Shown here one piece after another: positions 1 to 13,540 of a stretch of 64,000 bases of DNA. The position numbers were made by a program, and so were the translations under genes. The notes below the pieces were generated by a model, which worked only from the letters and a program-made list of their open reading frames with translations, was not told the origin of the DNA and made no database searches. The stretch's first letter is position 1, and each line of letters begins with the position of its first letter. The DNA comes from Rhopalosiphum padi (Eukaryota > Arthropoda > Insecta > Hemiptera > Aphididae), in NCBI RefSeq assembly GCF_020882245.1, contig NC_083598.1:17663178-17727177 (forward strand), given 5' to 3'.

Positions 1-330
1 GGGACTGAAGGATAGATTGTAAACTATATATTGGTCGACGGGACAGCGGTTTATTATAATGTTATATACATATATAGGTCAATGTATAAATTCGAGCTGT
101 AAACACGTGTATATACTTAAAACCCATATTAAATAATATATTATTTCGTACAGTTTATCATCGGTTTATGTGTTAAGTTGATAAACAACCAAGTGCAGAA
201 TATTACGAAACAAATCAACAAAATCAAAAAAATGTTAGTATATAATTATAATACATAGCTATTAAATTATCCTACCGTAATCCCTCTGTCACACTACTCA
301 CACCGTCTCACTATCTCACTCTGTATGCCT

Positions 331-355
331 TTATATATATATATATATATATATA
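331..355. repeat. (TA)n microsatellite
   Basis: Uninterrupted TA dinucleotide repeat seen directly in the sequence. Confidence 0.9.
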
Positions 356-477
356 ACAGTTGTAATGTATAATGTCAACGGCCGACGGCGACCAAACGCG
401 TAAAATCGGTCACTCAGAACCTATAAACATATGTATAATATATAGCCCGTATCCGCGCGTAAGTGTGCATCGCGTAT

Positions 478-499
478 TATATTATATTATTATTATTAA

Positions 500-541
<42 letters not shown>

Positions 542-546
542 CATTA
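478..546. repeat. (ATT)n microsatellite
   Basis: A run of ATT/TTA trinucleotides with a few interruptions at its 5' side. It creates an artificial poly-isoleucine open frame on the + strand. Confidence 0.9.
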
Positions 547-687
547 CAATTTACTGCAGCGGCGTTTCAGTCGAGTGCTCAATTACACGCGATGGTTTTG
601 CGTGTGTATTCCGCCAATCGCCCGCAAGTGATGCGACGATAATGCTTACAATTGCCGCTGTTGCTGCATATTTTACAATTCATAATA

Positions 688-1080
688 CAGGATGATGTGA
701 CACTTGAACGGCGGATTTTCAAAGTTACGTTGTAAAATAAAAATTAATTATTAACATAGTATATTAAAACAAAGTAAATTACACGCCGGTTTTTAAAAAA
801 AAAATTTCCTCGAGATTACCGCCGTCTTTTTTTAAGCTCTCTTCTTTAATCTCCCTTAAATGTTTTCTACTACACGACGGCGTATCACTTCCAAAGGTGC
901 ATTGACAATGAAAAGTGCTTAAGAAAAGGTAATAGCCATTCCGAGAAAATAATTTTAAAAAAAAAATCCACGTAATGTACTTGTTGCATGTGTTAAATTA
1001 ATAATTAATTTTCATTCTATTTTTTTTTTGTTTTATAATAATTTAACTTCAAAAATCGGATGTCTGAGTGCCCCACCCTG
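688..1080. mobile_element. Fold-back MITE, Tc1/mariner-like (TA target duplication)
   Basis: The element is flanked by TA at 686-687 and 1081-1082. Its left end starts CAGGATGATG and its right end, read in reverse complement, starts CAGGGTGGGG. The two arms stay alignable for about 150 bases each: shared blocks include a CGGATTTTC/CCGATTTTTG block, the block AAAATTAATTATTAA, an ACAA-GTA-ATTAC block and a CTCG...ATTACC block. The arms are diverged, so the insertion is old. About 393 bp long, it has no coding capacity and is almost all terminal inverted repeat. TA duplication plus CAGGGTG-type ends fits non-autonomous Tc1/mariner elements; the exact family is inference. Confidence 0.75.
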
Positions 1081-3985
1081 TATATTTAATATTATACGGT
1101 CAACCGTGTCCGGTGATGTTTGCGTGAGAAAAGTATAACAAGGTTATATTTTCAACGATTTTCGGACAAAAATACAAAATGTATATATTATGCGGTATTA
1201 TTATATATAGATCGATTTGAACGAATCGCAATAATTATATAATCATTAATTCATAAGTTTAAATGCTATGCATGATTACCGCGACTTAGGTATGTAATAA
1301 TATGTGGTATTACGGTATCAGACTGTCAAGGAAAAAAAAACGATCTAGACACTAAAATAAATAAACGGGTGAACGCGAACGCGTGTATGTGTGTGTGTAT
1401 GCAATCGTCATTGAATTTTACTCCGACACTATAATATATTGTAAACAGATGTGACTTTTTTTATGAAGTCGTTTTAAATCGATCGAGCCACATTCTCGAA
1501 AACAAATTTAAACACAGGATGCTTGTGCCGTTGGAATGTCTAAAAAAAAGTTGATTAAAAAAAAAGGGAAAAAAGGTCAAGTTAAAATGTTTTTGTTCGT
1601 TTTAAAATATAATGGTTAAAAATGTGACTGTGATGTATAGCACAAAGCCCTAACTTGGTAAAAAATTACAAATTATTGTTATCGGAGAATTACTTCAAGT
1701 CGGTGGCGTGTTGGCTGGACTCATCTAAACCCGCGTGTCCGTGTGATGCACAAAATTACACTCGGTAATCGTTTTGATACGGCCGGCTACTACGAACATA
1801 AATGGTAATTTGCCGACGTCCGCCATTGAATTCGACGTAAGAGGAAGATATTATATTTTATTCTCTGTATCATTATTTATTGTGAAGTCGTTGTAACACC
1901 AGAGCTGACGTGATATTAAATATTAATACGTTATTCTTCAATAATGATATTACCATATACCTTTATTAGTGCTAATCAATTTGTGGTTGGTTGTATCCAT
2001 TTACACACCGTATTTCAACGGCTTGACTAAAAACTATTTTTCATAGCAAAGATGTTATCAATTTTAAAATAATCCAAATGTAAATGTTACGCGGAAATCG
2101 TTTACAAACTGTTAAGTAAAAAAATACAAATATTAATATTCATTATAAGCATATTATGGAAAGTATAATATAAAACAGACGTATATAGAGGCATCCTAGG
2201 TTATTTATTTTATTTTAAGTAATGGTTATTACATTTTTTATGTATTGTATATTTACACTTTTTTTCACATGATAAAAGCATGTAGATAGAAGTACATATT
2301 ATTATAATATACACATATATAATACTATACGTAATCAATCGTAGAACGAAGTATAACTAATAAAGTTTCAGTAACCATTGGCAGTCACCGTAGGTATAAC
2401 CAGCAACCACCTTCGATTGTTTATCGATTATGAAAACTAGATTAATACCTATACGATAACGTTGTGTAAGCATAATAATGATTTTACATTAAATTAATGT
2501 TTTCTATTTTCCCTGATACATCCTCTGAGATGTCTTTGTTGAAATGGAGTAAAATCCGCTTTTAATCGATAATAAAATAATAAAATATAATAATAATAAT
2601 ATATATCATTAAAATCTCGAAGGCTTTAATATTCAATATTTAATTCAAGGCTTTTATAGAAGTGTATATAGTGAGTTTATTATTAGTGAAATCATAAAAG
2701 GTGGTATATTAAATTGAGGTTATGCCAATGCTATTATAATATAACTGTGTGAAAACGTAGTTGGACTTATTTGGTAAAACTTAATTAAAATACCATCACC
2801 ATTATGCGGATGTTAATCTAGTCGGAGCTTATGAGCTTACGACGCACAAATATTTAACTTATTTAAAATAACAAAGTAATTTGAAAATATCATTCTAAAC
2901 TTTAGAATAAAAAATCGCACGTGTTGTGATAATAATATAGCAAAATTGTATTTGTATTCATCCAACCGTTATGAATGTTAATTAATATGGCATGTGCTCG
3001 TGTGTGTGTAAAAACAAATATTGCGTGGAAAAAATGAAAGTGAATAGTTTACAAATTTCGAGAATTCCGTCTTTTCAAGACTTATTTTATTTTGTGTTAA
3101 ACGAAAAATAAAACAATAATTGTTGTTAAAAATTAAAATTGTATTAATAATTTGACCTTTTGGAATTGTTTCCAGTATAAATAAAATAAAAACACTTATT
3201 ATACAATATAACTATTCGAGTATATAATTAAGTATGCTTGTAATTTGATTAACAAATAACAGTATGACAAGCAAATTCTGTGTTTTCAATTTATTCAAAT
3301 GACTAGTACGATATAAACATTGTAAAGCTCATTAACCTTGGAAAATCAAGACTTTTTCTAAACCTTGGGACTGCAGTAACCATATGATGCTGTATAGGTA
3401 ACCACTCATCGTATTATATTATTGAAGCGTCTTGAAACTATGTTTTTCACGACTAAACAAGTAATTTATATTACATCTATATTTTAAAAATGAGTAGTGC
3501 GATTGTTTTTTCTTTTATAATGTTATAATTGGCATAATGTATGCATGGATTCTATTATTTCATAATGTATTTATGTACACAGTTATTACAAAACATTACT
3601 GATCTATAGTTCTATAAATCATCTTAGGCGCAGGTGCAAATAGTGGAATTTTTTTGATGGGACTGAAGTTTCACTCAATATTGAAGTATTGATAACCTAA
3701 AAGCCATGGGACGTAGGGTACCCATCGCCTAATCCATATTCATCAAAATATTATCGTACGATTTTATGAAATACAATATACCATATTTTCCAAGGCAAAT
3801 ATTATAACAATTCATAATATTGAATGTAGCCCATGACCCATGTCACAAAGTATGTTTAATATATTTTGTGCTTATAAATATGTATATATATATAGTATTA
3901 TTAGAATGGTTACTTTTATTTTACCTAAAAATTGGTTTTAATTAAGTTAAATCGCATATCCTTGTAAAAATGTTTATCACACCAC
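1081..3985. other. AT-rich noncoding DNA
   Basis: No exon-like frame or RNA gene was recognised. There is a short GT run near 1390 and a slightly GC-richer patch around 1690-1850. The rest is A/T runs with stops in all frames. Confidence 0.55.
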
Positions 3986-4001
3986 AGGTTGGGAAACACT
4001 G
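3986..4001 (+). mobile_element. hAT-like 3' terminal motif (solo end)
   Basis: The sequence AGGTTGGGAAACACTG resembles the usual right terminus of hAT elements (GGTTGGGAACCACTG). No matching left terminus or 8-bp duplication was found, so this would be a relic at best. Confidence 0.3.
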
Positions 4002-5239
4002 CGGGCCGTGGCGCTGTTATTCATTTATCAGCAATATACAGTGTCATGAAAACAAATTTTTTTAAGTGTAATTCTTTTATATTTCTGTAATGATTATTGA
4101 ATTGGTTTTCTAAACTGCTTACTTAAAAAACGCTTCTACGAACTTAAAAAAAAAAATGAAACGATGAATGTTTTTTAGTGAAATACATATTTTTTTAAAT
4201 TAAATAAATATATTGCTGTTGTTTTCTCCAAAACATTCGGATACCATAGTATATTGCTATGCGTGCTGCCGTTTAAAGGCGTCCGTCCGACAAGTCCATT
4301 AATTATAACAACAATCGCCATAAAATAAAACGTTTATAATATGTAAATATTATAATATATTTTACGAGCACGATGACAGAGTTATTTAAACAAATATTAC
4401 AATAAATTTCTATCGTTTTTTTTTCTACTCATATTTTATTCATTTTAAATCAATAGTACAAAAACAAAATTAAAATGGATGATTTAATTACACGACTATA
4501 ATACACACATAAAAAAAATAGTACCCACCTAAACGTCATCATTATTTCTATTCCATATAATATAATCTCGCTGCGTTTCGTTTTTATATTTACATAAAGG
4601 TAATAATGTCGACCATCATTTTCCCACGTACTCCCGTCAGAGATGTCTATAATGTGCATATTATTGTCTGACGATTCTTGCAGATACACTTATAAACAAC
4701 TATAATGTGTTTGACACGTAGGTTGAGCATCCGCGTAGAACACAATATTGAATAATATGCATATAGTATACCGTATTGACAACACGCATTCGTGTGTAAA
4801 TACCTTTTTAATTTTTTATTTTTCTAAAGATACCGTCTGACAAGTCCGAGAAAGAAATACGTATATAACAATATATGTATACGTTACACATACACGTATG
4901 GTGTAGAGTTGTTGGCGTGCTATTGGAAAGTCACGTTAACTAGTTATTGCAGTGCGCCGATTTCGCGTAAACGGAATTTAAAAATAACATATAAAAATAT
5001 ATTGTGCTGTGATGTATACTGACGGCGGTAATAAGACTCGGAAATTTCGGAGCGAAATATACACGCTGCGTGCTGTATATGTATATAGTGTTTATGTTTA
5101 ATTTATTTTATGTACACATCGTATTAACATTATTATAAATTGCACTCATCGTATGTGTGTGATATACACAATATTATACGAGTACAACGCGGATACGATT
5201 GTAATAATAATAATAATTATAATAATAGTGCGGTATATA
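4002..5239. other. AT-rich noncoding DNA
   Basis: No gene is seen. A CCGTCYGACAAGTCC motif occurs twice, near 4283 and 4830, which may be chance. The 79-residue minus frame at 4450-4689 has no recognisable family and no splice or start context. Confidence 0.5.
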
Positions 5240-5760
5240 TATATATAGTATCGGGCGAACAAATCGTCGGCAAAATCGGGCGTCGGACGAAATTCGCGAA
5301 AATTGCCGGTCAATTAATCTCGAGCCCCTAAACAGCACGTCGGTGTGCCGAAAGAGGGCGAGAGACGTATACACGAATTTTATATACATATATTATTACC
5401 GCGGCATACATGTGCACATCCTCACCTCCCCTTTTCCGCCGCCGATCCTATAGCCCCCACCACTCTTCCCGACAGACACAACCGTAGCCGCGGCCGGAGG
5501 TCATTAATTACACCGAAAGGGTGTGTTCGCACTGCACGGACGACGATCCGCCGCCGCCGAACCGATTCCCGTCGCGGTCATAATACATTATTACACAGCG
5601 CGCGTTCGCGAAAGCTGCCTTTTCCGGAGGTACATACGACGGCGGCACACCGGAAGTGGTTTACACCACACACACATACACACGCACACTGCACTGTACA
5701 GTGTACATGACATACCCGCACACTTTTGTTATTACACGGCCGGCCAGTCCGTCCGGTACA
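5240..5760. promoter_or_regulatory. CpG-rich island, possible promoter or noncoding first exon
   Basis: This block stands out from the AT-rich surroundings by many CpG and CCG/CGG words, for example the CCGCCGCCG run near 5550 and CGCGCGTTCGCG near 5599. Overlapping frames on both strands stay open for 70-121 codons. Their products are Arg/His/Thr-rich low-complexity chains, as expected from GC-rich noncoding DNA, and no family is recognised. In insect genomes with such AT-rich background, local CpG-rich blocks often mark promoters and 5' exons. Neither strand nor gene can be assigned. Confidence 0.3.
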
Positions 5761-8204
5761 AAAATTATGTTATATAAAATATATATTGTTACTATATTAT
5801 AACGCCATTTTTTTCCGTTTTCGTTTTGGTTTGTTTTAATATCGCAGTATTTTATGATATTATGTGCACGTTAAACGTGGTGCATGTGCGGAGACGTTAA
5901 CCATATCTTTTTATATACCACCCCCTTCACCCTCACAGCTGGCCTATACTTCCGACCCGAATCGAGATCGAGTGCCGCGGGCCAGAGTGTCTTTTTTTTT
6001 AGTCCCTTGTGTATTTTACCGTGAAATTGTGTGATACCAAATAAAATATCATATCATATGGGTATTGTCCGTGCACATATTTTATACGGTACTTATTTAA
6101 TAACAAACAATATAATCACCAATGGCGTATAACTACTTATTACGATATTTTTTGATGAGAGGGCGTTTAATTTTATAAACCCCTATACAATATAATTTAT
6201 TCATGATGATTGTAAGTCACACAACACCCAATAGTTAAATCATTTGTGTATAATATATTAAAGAGGTTTCAAATACTATTGGATATAAGTATATTGCAGA
6301 TTCTAAAATTATGTGATGTATTTATTAATACATTACGATTTTTAATTTTTAATTCATTTTTATAACCATAAAGTATGATATAAAATATTCTTAAAAATAT
6401 AAGTGTTTACCATCAATATTTTATTTTATTTATTTTTTGAAATTTAAAGAAAAACAAAGAGAAATAATTAATTTTCTAGTGATGGCGAGGGGTGGAAACC
6501 TCCCCCTATATTCTACCCGTTCCATAAATATGCAAATATGCTACTGCATAACCGTAAAGATGACTCGAAAATTTCAAGCACGTGTTTGCAAATTAATATT
6601 ATATATAATATCAACACAACCGACAAAAGAAAATGTAGTTTGCAGCGTATTCTTCGTTGCCACGCGCGTGAACGTTGTCGATTAAAGTCAATCAACTTAA
6701 TACTTTCAATTGATGATTAATGAAAGATAAACTTATTTAAAAAAAAAAAAAATAAGAGTTTTGAAGTATTGACAATTCGCTAAAGAAAAAAAAATATCAT
6801 TATAGTGAATGAAAAAATAATTTTAGGCGAGACTTAATCCCCCGAATTTAAAAGTCTAATTATTATTATACTTATGCAGTTATACCTTGATATAAAAACA
6901 TAAAGTCATAATAATATTACATCAAATATTCAAGTATGATATCAAGATTATATTGTTATCCGTCACAGTTGTTGCAAGTATAGAGTTTTACTATCATAGC
7001 ATGGAATATTTCAACTAAATATAATATATTAAAATGTGCAATACATTTATTATAAATGAAATAACAATTTTTTTTGTATGAACATGAACAACAGTATTGT
7101 ATTTCTAAACTCGCTCTAAATCGTTTCGAAAAATGTATTTTCTAAAAAAAAAAAAAGAGTTCATGGGGATGGCCACACATCTCCCCTAGTACCTACACAC
7201 TATCTGATAGGTTTGGTTATACTATTATAAATTATAATTTATAATAAAATCGTGTAAAGCTGCAGAAGGCGCATCGAGCACGCAACGAACGCGTCGTAAT
7301 CAATCACCCCTAAGGTCTTTTCGTCTTCAGTCGAATCGGTGTCTATTATTGGCTCTATACGACGTATACGTATATATTATTACTTCTCTCTCGCGTTATA
7401 GCAAACGGGGTGCAGATCCCGCAGAATATGACGATTTAAGTTTGGGGCCCTTAACGGTCGCGCGGACATGATAATATGTGATTTACCAAGAGCGAATATA
7501 ATATATACGTAAATAATGCAGTTGTTATGATTTTTTTTTTAGGGTCTGTGGCTCGTGCTCTGTTCAAACTGCACCCTATTTAATATATTATGTATCTACT
7601 ATAGTCTTTTGTCATCTGTGTGCTTATGTAGATATTATATTGTCGTGTCGAAGTGTGGCGTTTGTAAATCGTATATAAATATATTATAAACTATAATGTG
7701 TAGAATACTGTGGATATATATATATATATCATTTTGATGTTCTTCTATAAAAAAAAAATACGTTTTTATTCATAATGGAGTACGATAATCATCATTTCAT
7801 ACCGAGAAAAATACTCGTCATCACATTATAAAATATTGTTATTTTTGTATAATATTATAATGTTTGCAATTTGCATATTTTACATCGTATAGGGTTACCA
7901 ATGACCAATCTAGATTATGATCATATTGAAATCATATTAAATTTATAAGTACTATTAGTCTGTATGTGTATTATGGTTGCACGCACATTCATCACCAAAT
8001 AAATAGACACTAGGTTCCGCTGCAGGATTTTGTTCCCAGGTCTTGAAAGATTTAATGAAGTGATAATTATAGCCATGGAATGGCAGGTACCGCTATAGTT
8101 ATATAATTTAGTTTTTATTATATTTCTTTAAATTATGAATACACGTGCAGTCAGTGCAGATAGAGAAATAAATTGTTTTCAGTGTAGTGAATGAGTCGGT
8201 GTTT
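5761..8204. other. AT-rich noncoding DNA with transposon-end-like GC patches
   Basis: No gene is recognised. Small GC-rich patches near 6480-6515 (a CGAGGGGTGG...CCTCCCCC pair) and 6829-6845 (GGCGAGACTTAATCCCCC) look like diverged transposon ends but could not be paired convincingly. A mildly GC-richer stretch lies at 7260-7480. Confidence 0.45.
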
Positions 8205-9060
8205 TTGTTATAAATGTGTCATATGGATGGCATGAAACGGTATCGTGCTGGGCGAGAGATCGTCTCGTATAATGGAAAGTCTTTCGATGTTTTCAGTAAT
8301 TATCAGTTATTTATTTCCAACATCGATGGTTTAAATTAAATATAAACAAAAATAGTGGATCGGTTGATCGCTTTACCGACGATCCCGTGGTGTCGGACAT
8401 AATTATTTTACAAGTCGGGAACGATCATTTTAAAGGACACATAATTACCCGATTGAGCGGTTACGGTCACCGAGCGTCGAGCCTACTACAAGAAAGAGTG
8501 TCTCCGAGACAGGGGCCCTGAAAAGTCGATTTTATGTCTTCCCCATGAGAGAGCACCGGGTCGGGTTTAACCGCCCGGCAGGGAAGAGTTGTCGACTTGT
8601 CGTAGATCGACACACATTAGGACGTGTAGCGGTATGCCGCGGACGTTTCTGCAGTGTACACCTAACGCTACGCGACGGCAATTCGAGAACGTTTAAAGTT
8701 TAAGGTATAACGATCCCGATAAACGATTAGCACTGATGAACGGTGCACGTCGATATAAAGTGTACACATCATCATACTGGCAACACGTCGTTACTGAAAA
8801 TCGCGATGATTGGCATTTGGCTGCTGACTAATTCTGTATTAGTTCGCGACGTTTGGTCGACAGTTCAGTCGTTGGTATCTTTTTGGTCTGGGCGACCAAA
8901 CGGGTCCAATGCAGCCGATTGTGTTCGTCCGGTGATCGGTATCCGCTAACTGCAGGCTTTGTACAGTCTTGTTTCTTCTTTTTCTTCCGCTGGTTTTCTT
9001 AGTTCTTGACAGTCTGAAGGTTGTGAGCAGACTGACGATTTTCGGAAAACGCACCCGTAT
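8205..9060. promoter_or_regulatory. GC-elevated island, possible promoter / untranslated first exon
   Basis: The block is clearly richer in G, C and CpG than its flanks. It contains short frames that look protein-like but have no recognised family. One is a 40-codon frame from an ATG at about 8231. Another is a frame without ATG, about 8336-8520, reading ...DRFTDDPVVSDIIILQVGND.... Near 8867 the word TCAGTCG matches the arthropod initiator, and a pyrimidine tract followed by GAAG|GTTGTGAG near 9020 could be a donor. None of this is decisive. It could equally be an unannotated noncoding exon, an enhancer or an old repeat. Confidence 0.25.
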
Positions 9061-11005
9061 TTATACACGTTGGCATCACTTATTAGGACGTTGATTAATC
9101 TAACGTTGTTGCTAAGACGATGAATTAATGCACTATATTATTATCACATAACACGTAGTTAAAATGATTCTATTTTTCCTAATCATATATTTTTTTCTCT
9201 TTGGTGTAGAATTGTATGTTGACATAGTTGATTAATCATCAACTGTTTGCCAAATATTTAATAAAATTAACAAAATTAATAATTCGTTCATTGATGTCGT
9301 GTCTGTCTATACGATTCTACAACATGTTACAGACGTAAACATTTTTCGTCAGGAATGCGTGGGATGGTATAAATTATTATCACACTATTAGTAGGACTCG
9401 AGTAGGAGGTAGAGGCGCACCGTGCGGTGAGCGCATATTATTAAATAGAAAGTGTATTTCATGTGCGGATATTTTATAACTCGTATATAATTCGCGTGCC
9501 GTATATGCATATATGTATATATATATTTTAACATTGTTATTATCATTATTATTATAATATATCAATATTTAATTTTTAAATTTAAGAAAAAACAAACTCA
9601 ATTTTTTTTAAAACTGAGTGCGTAAAAATTTTTGTTTTACGTTCAATTTTTGAAGAATACTAAGTATTTTCATTTTTTACCTCTCAAAAATATAAACTAA
9701 ATCAAAATATCTATCCATAACCATTCTCAAAGTTAAAAATTGAAGCATTTTATCTACTATTTATTGCGTATAGATCATTGTAAAATCAATACCTCCATCG
9801 CTCCTCTTAATATCTAAAACAAAAAATTAACAGTTGACACAATTTTTGTCGTTCACTACAGCATAATCACCGCGTGTTTTAAATGCCCATGTTTATTATA
9901 TAGATTAATAATAAATAACGACTAGACATTATTGTAACTTTATAATTTGACATAAAATGTTTAAACCGAAAGTGTGTTCCGTTTAAATGCCACACACTTT
10001 ACACATTATACATTATTGTTATTATCATGCGGTCTCATTGTTGACGTACCATTATCTAAATGCATATTGTTCACAACAGTAAAATAGTCCTAATAATGGT
10101 TGGCCTATATAATATTTAATCATAATGATTCACTTCGTATATATACCGGCCGCGATCCTTATCGATTTTAATCGCCATAATGGCTACTATACAATAACAC
10201 CCACACTCTCACCAACAACACAGAACAGATTTATTGCCGTTTGAATAACTAACGCTACTGCTGCTGCAGCCAGTAACACTTTGCACAAATCCATTACCAA
10301 AGTTTGTAATTTCATAACTAATTGTATAGGTATTACTTTCATAAGTACATTTAAAGTGGACTTTATGTATAGTATTGTATAGCATTTTTTCACATTGTCC
10401 ACCCCGTCCCCATTTTTTTTCACTTTTTAATCGTCAGAGGTAACAACCAAACTATGTCAGTTACGTAAACACTTCTACATTTTTTTTTTATTATTATTAT
10501 TACTGCTGTTACTATTATGAGTTATGACTCTATGCGTGTATAATGACTCGTTATTCGTGATATAATTGTATCTGAATATAAAGTTTAATAACGAGCCGAT
10601 TTAACTATACTGTCAAACCTTCACGAGCATAACTTGATGTTAATTACCGTTCTATAGCTAGCACATAATTGTTATTAATATTTTGATTTATCATTAATTA
10701 TAAATTATAACAATATTATGCATTTTACTCGTATACAGTGCCGATAATCCCGAATCCGCGAACAAGTTAGTCATCTGTTATCCAGCATTCAACGCGAGCT
10801 ATACGCACATAAAACATATTTCGTACATTTTTTGTACATTAGGTATTTAGAATCTGCGCAAAATTAGTTATGCTGCATATTTATATAAAAACATTTATAA
10901 AAATTTAATGAAAGAAAGATCTAAAAGAGTTTATAAGAGCATAAATATATTATGTTAAAAAATGGCCTAGAGCACTGATGGCATAGTAAATAACGTATAT
11001 ATTAT

Positions 11006-11075
11006 ATTATCATGTACATTATAAGTATATTATATATAATATTATCATATAAATTATAAGTATATTATATATTAT
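11006..11075. repeat. 35-bp tandem duplication (2 copies)
   Basis: Two adjacent 35-base units, 11006-11040 and 11041-11075, share the core ATTATAAGTATATTATATAT and differ at only a few positions. AT-rich, with no function suggested. Confidence 0.8.
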
Positions 11076-11759
11076 ACCATATACGTAATGTTTATAGACT
11101 GCACTGATTGAGATCATATTCGATCAAACGTGTGTCTCTATACTATAAAGTATAAAGTATAAATCAAAGTCCTCTCGTTTATTTCAAAAATAATTAATTC
11201 GTCCGACGGTGACAAACGCAGTACTTAATCCTATAAAATGTTTCCATGGGCAATACAAAACCGTTCTAATCCGCAAATGTCTGAACTGCAATACTTACAA
11301 TACATGTACAGTTGACTTATAATTGGTGGTAAATATTTATTTTCCTAAATTAAATATAATGTAAACCGATTATAAATTTTTTATTTACTAATTTACTATT
11401 AATGAGTGCGCGCCGTCGCTATATATTATTTTATATTTATACAGCGTACATAATAGTAAATAATTGTACATTGTAGCACCTATTATCGTTTGTAATTATT
11501 CCAGAACGTATCTGATTATAGCCACAGCATCATCATATGTGCAGTTTTTATGCCGTGCAACATACATAAGTCACATTTAAAAAATTTATAAACATAGTGT
11601 TTTATAATTTTTCTACAACCATTTTCTATATTAGTTCTTAAATTAAAAAAAAAAAATTAGTTCTTCATATTTTTTTAAGAAATTGCAATAACATAAAACA
11701 GAATTACTGTGTACTTAGGTCTTAGACATATAGGGATGAGATTATTTCCCATTAGTAAA

Positions 11760-11784
11760 GCTACGAGGAGCTACGGAGCTACGG
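11760..11784. repeat. Short GAGCTACG tandem repeat
   Basis: Three copies of GCTACG separated by AGGA, GA and GT form a minor tandem array. Confidence 0.7.
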
Positions 11785-13512
11785 TGTATTTAATATTATA
11801 AAATCATATTTTAATCGTAAAGCATTTCATATTATCGTTCGCTATATATTGTATATTTTATCATCAACGATATTATGTTCACTGTGGTAGTAAAATGCGC
11901 TTATACAATGTTTTTACAATTCGACATATTGTTAATATAGTTTAGAATTTCTGATGGGGAGATTGTCAACGGCAGTTGAGTTAGTTACATCCAATCGACA
12001 TAATATCTCTTTTAAATACGCCACTGGTGGCCTGCTGTCACCTGTACCCATCATAATATTATACTGATATACTTGTAAGATATTATACCTATATAATTCG
12101 TATATTAAACGCACAGCGTATACTATATAATATGGTACCGGTTAAATATTATCAATGAAATCGCATGTAAAAAACAAAAAAAAAACAAAGAAACGCATAA
12201 TGTCTAATGAGTGTAGATGCAGTGTAAAACGATCTTAGTATAGGCGTTTCTGTGTTACGATTTTTTATGATGGCCCCCAATGCATATACGCGCAGTACAA
12301 AAATGTTCGGTTTAACGTTTTTACAAACAAATCATATAGTTGTCTATGCACACATATATAATAATAAACTCATAGAGCCGTGGTAACCGTCACGTGTTTG
12401 TACGATGCGTGTGAACAACTGGGTAAAAACACACTGTGACTTTTACAAAACACTAATGACTTACTCAGTCTCTGGGGAGTAGAACACGGTAGATTTTGTA
12501 TTTTTAACTCGGTATACATGCCTAACATGTATACTGTGTCGGCACCTATAAACTCATCGCATGTAATAACGACTACACTGATTAACTCGCGGGCCTGAAT
12601 GAGCCATCATAGTGTTTTTAAACTGCTGCAGAAGGTGCGTAGATTTTTTTACAAAAGCGTTTTTCAACGCGATCCGGCTTACACTGCACCATTACGAAAT
12701 CGTTTCCGCGTAGATTTCGAAATGAAAAAAATTACTATCACATTATTCAGTACCTATACACGATTCTAATATTATCATATCAATATTACCCATCAAATTA
12801 TAAAAATATTGTTTATTACGCATTATTTTAATTTTAAATACGCAATTAAAATATTTACATCTGTTTAAAATAGAAATAACTATTGTTTCCACTCATATAT
12901 TATATAATATAGTGTAGTTATAATAAATTATACTTATCCATTTTCTTGCATTCGGTCATTTGCAGTTTTCGTAAGTATACAATTTTAATTTTGTATTCAC
13001 ATTTATTTTGTTTTACTTAAATCATTACTTATATAATTATATCTTTTGTGATATGAAATTACACTTAACTACGCTAATGTTGATAAAACATAGAATTTAC
13101 ATTGATAATAGAATACCTGTTTAAGTTTAAATTAAATTAAAAAAATCAATATCAGATTAGTAGTAACATGAACATGCCTCTGAGCAATAAACTCATTAAA
13201 ATAATAGTTGTAAATTAATAATTATGAATAATATAATATAATATTTTTATTATATTGTAGAAGCGTGGCCTATTTTAATAAACGGTTTATTATAAAAAAA
13301 AAGTAACCCAAACAAATCGTTATTTTTAACTGTTAATGAGTAATTAATTAATCTAGCAATATTTCCCTGCAGCTGCAGTGTATTGTGTGTAGCGTATACT
13401 GTATACATATTATATTTTCTCGTTTTGTGTTTAAAACGTTCAAACACACTAGCCTATACCTATTCAAAAAAAAAATATTGATAAATGGGTTTGAAACGAA
13501 AAAATTGAAAAT

Positions 13513-13540
13513 ACTAACACACACACACACATATATATAT
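13513..13540. repeat. (AC)n(AT)n compound microsatellite
   Basis: An AC run passes directly into an AT run; seen directly. Confidence 0.85.

Larger units (their letters stand above)
1..687. other. AT-rich noncoding flank with microsatellites
   Basis: No gene is seen here. The stretch holds a TA run and a long ATT run (listed separately) and ends at the TA target site of the MITE that follows. The only long open frame (372-695) is made of an isoleucine run from the ATT repeat and is not a gene. Confidence 0.6.

Noticed and set aside
372..695. 107-codon + frame with a long isoleucine run
   Set aside because: Produced by the ATT microsatellite; runs into the MITE flank and has no domain.
5345..5710. 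121-codon Arg/His/Thr-rich + frame
   Set aside because: Sits in a CpG-rich block where stops are rare; overlapping frames on both strands are equally open and the composition is low complexity.
10608..10763. Two pogo/Tigger-like end words (TACTGTCAAACCTTCACGAG and CAGTGCCGATAATCCCGAAT)
   Set aside because: Both point the same way and do not form an inverted pair; no element could be delimited.
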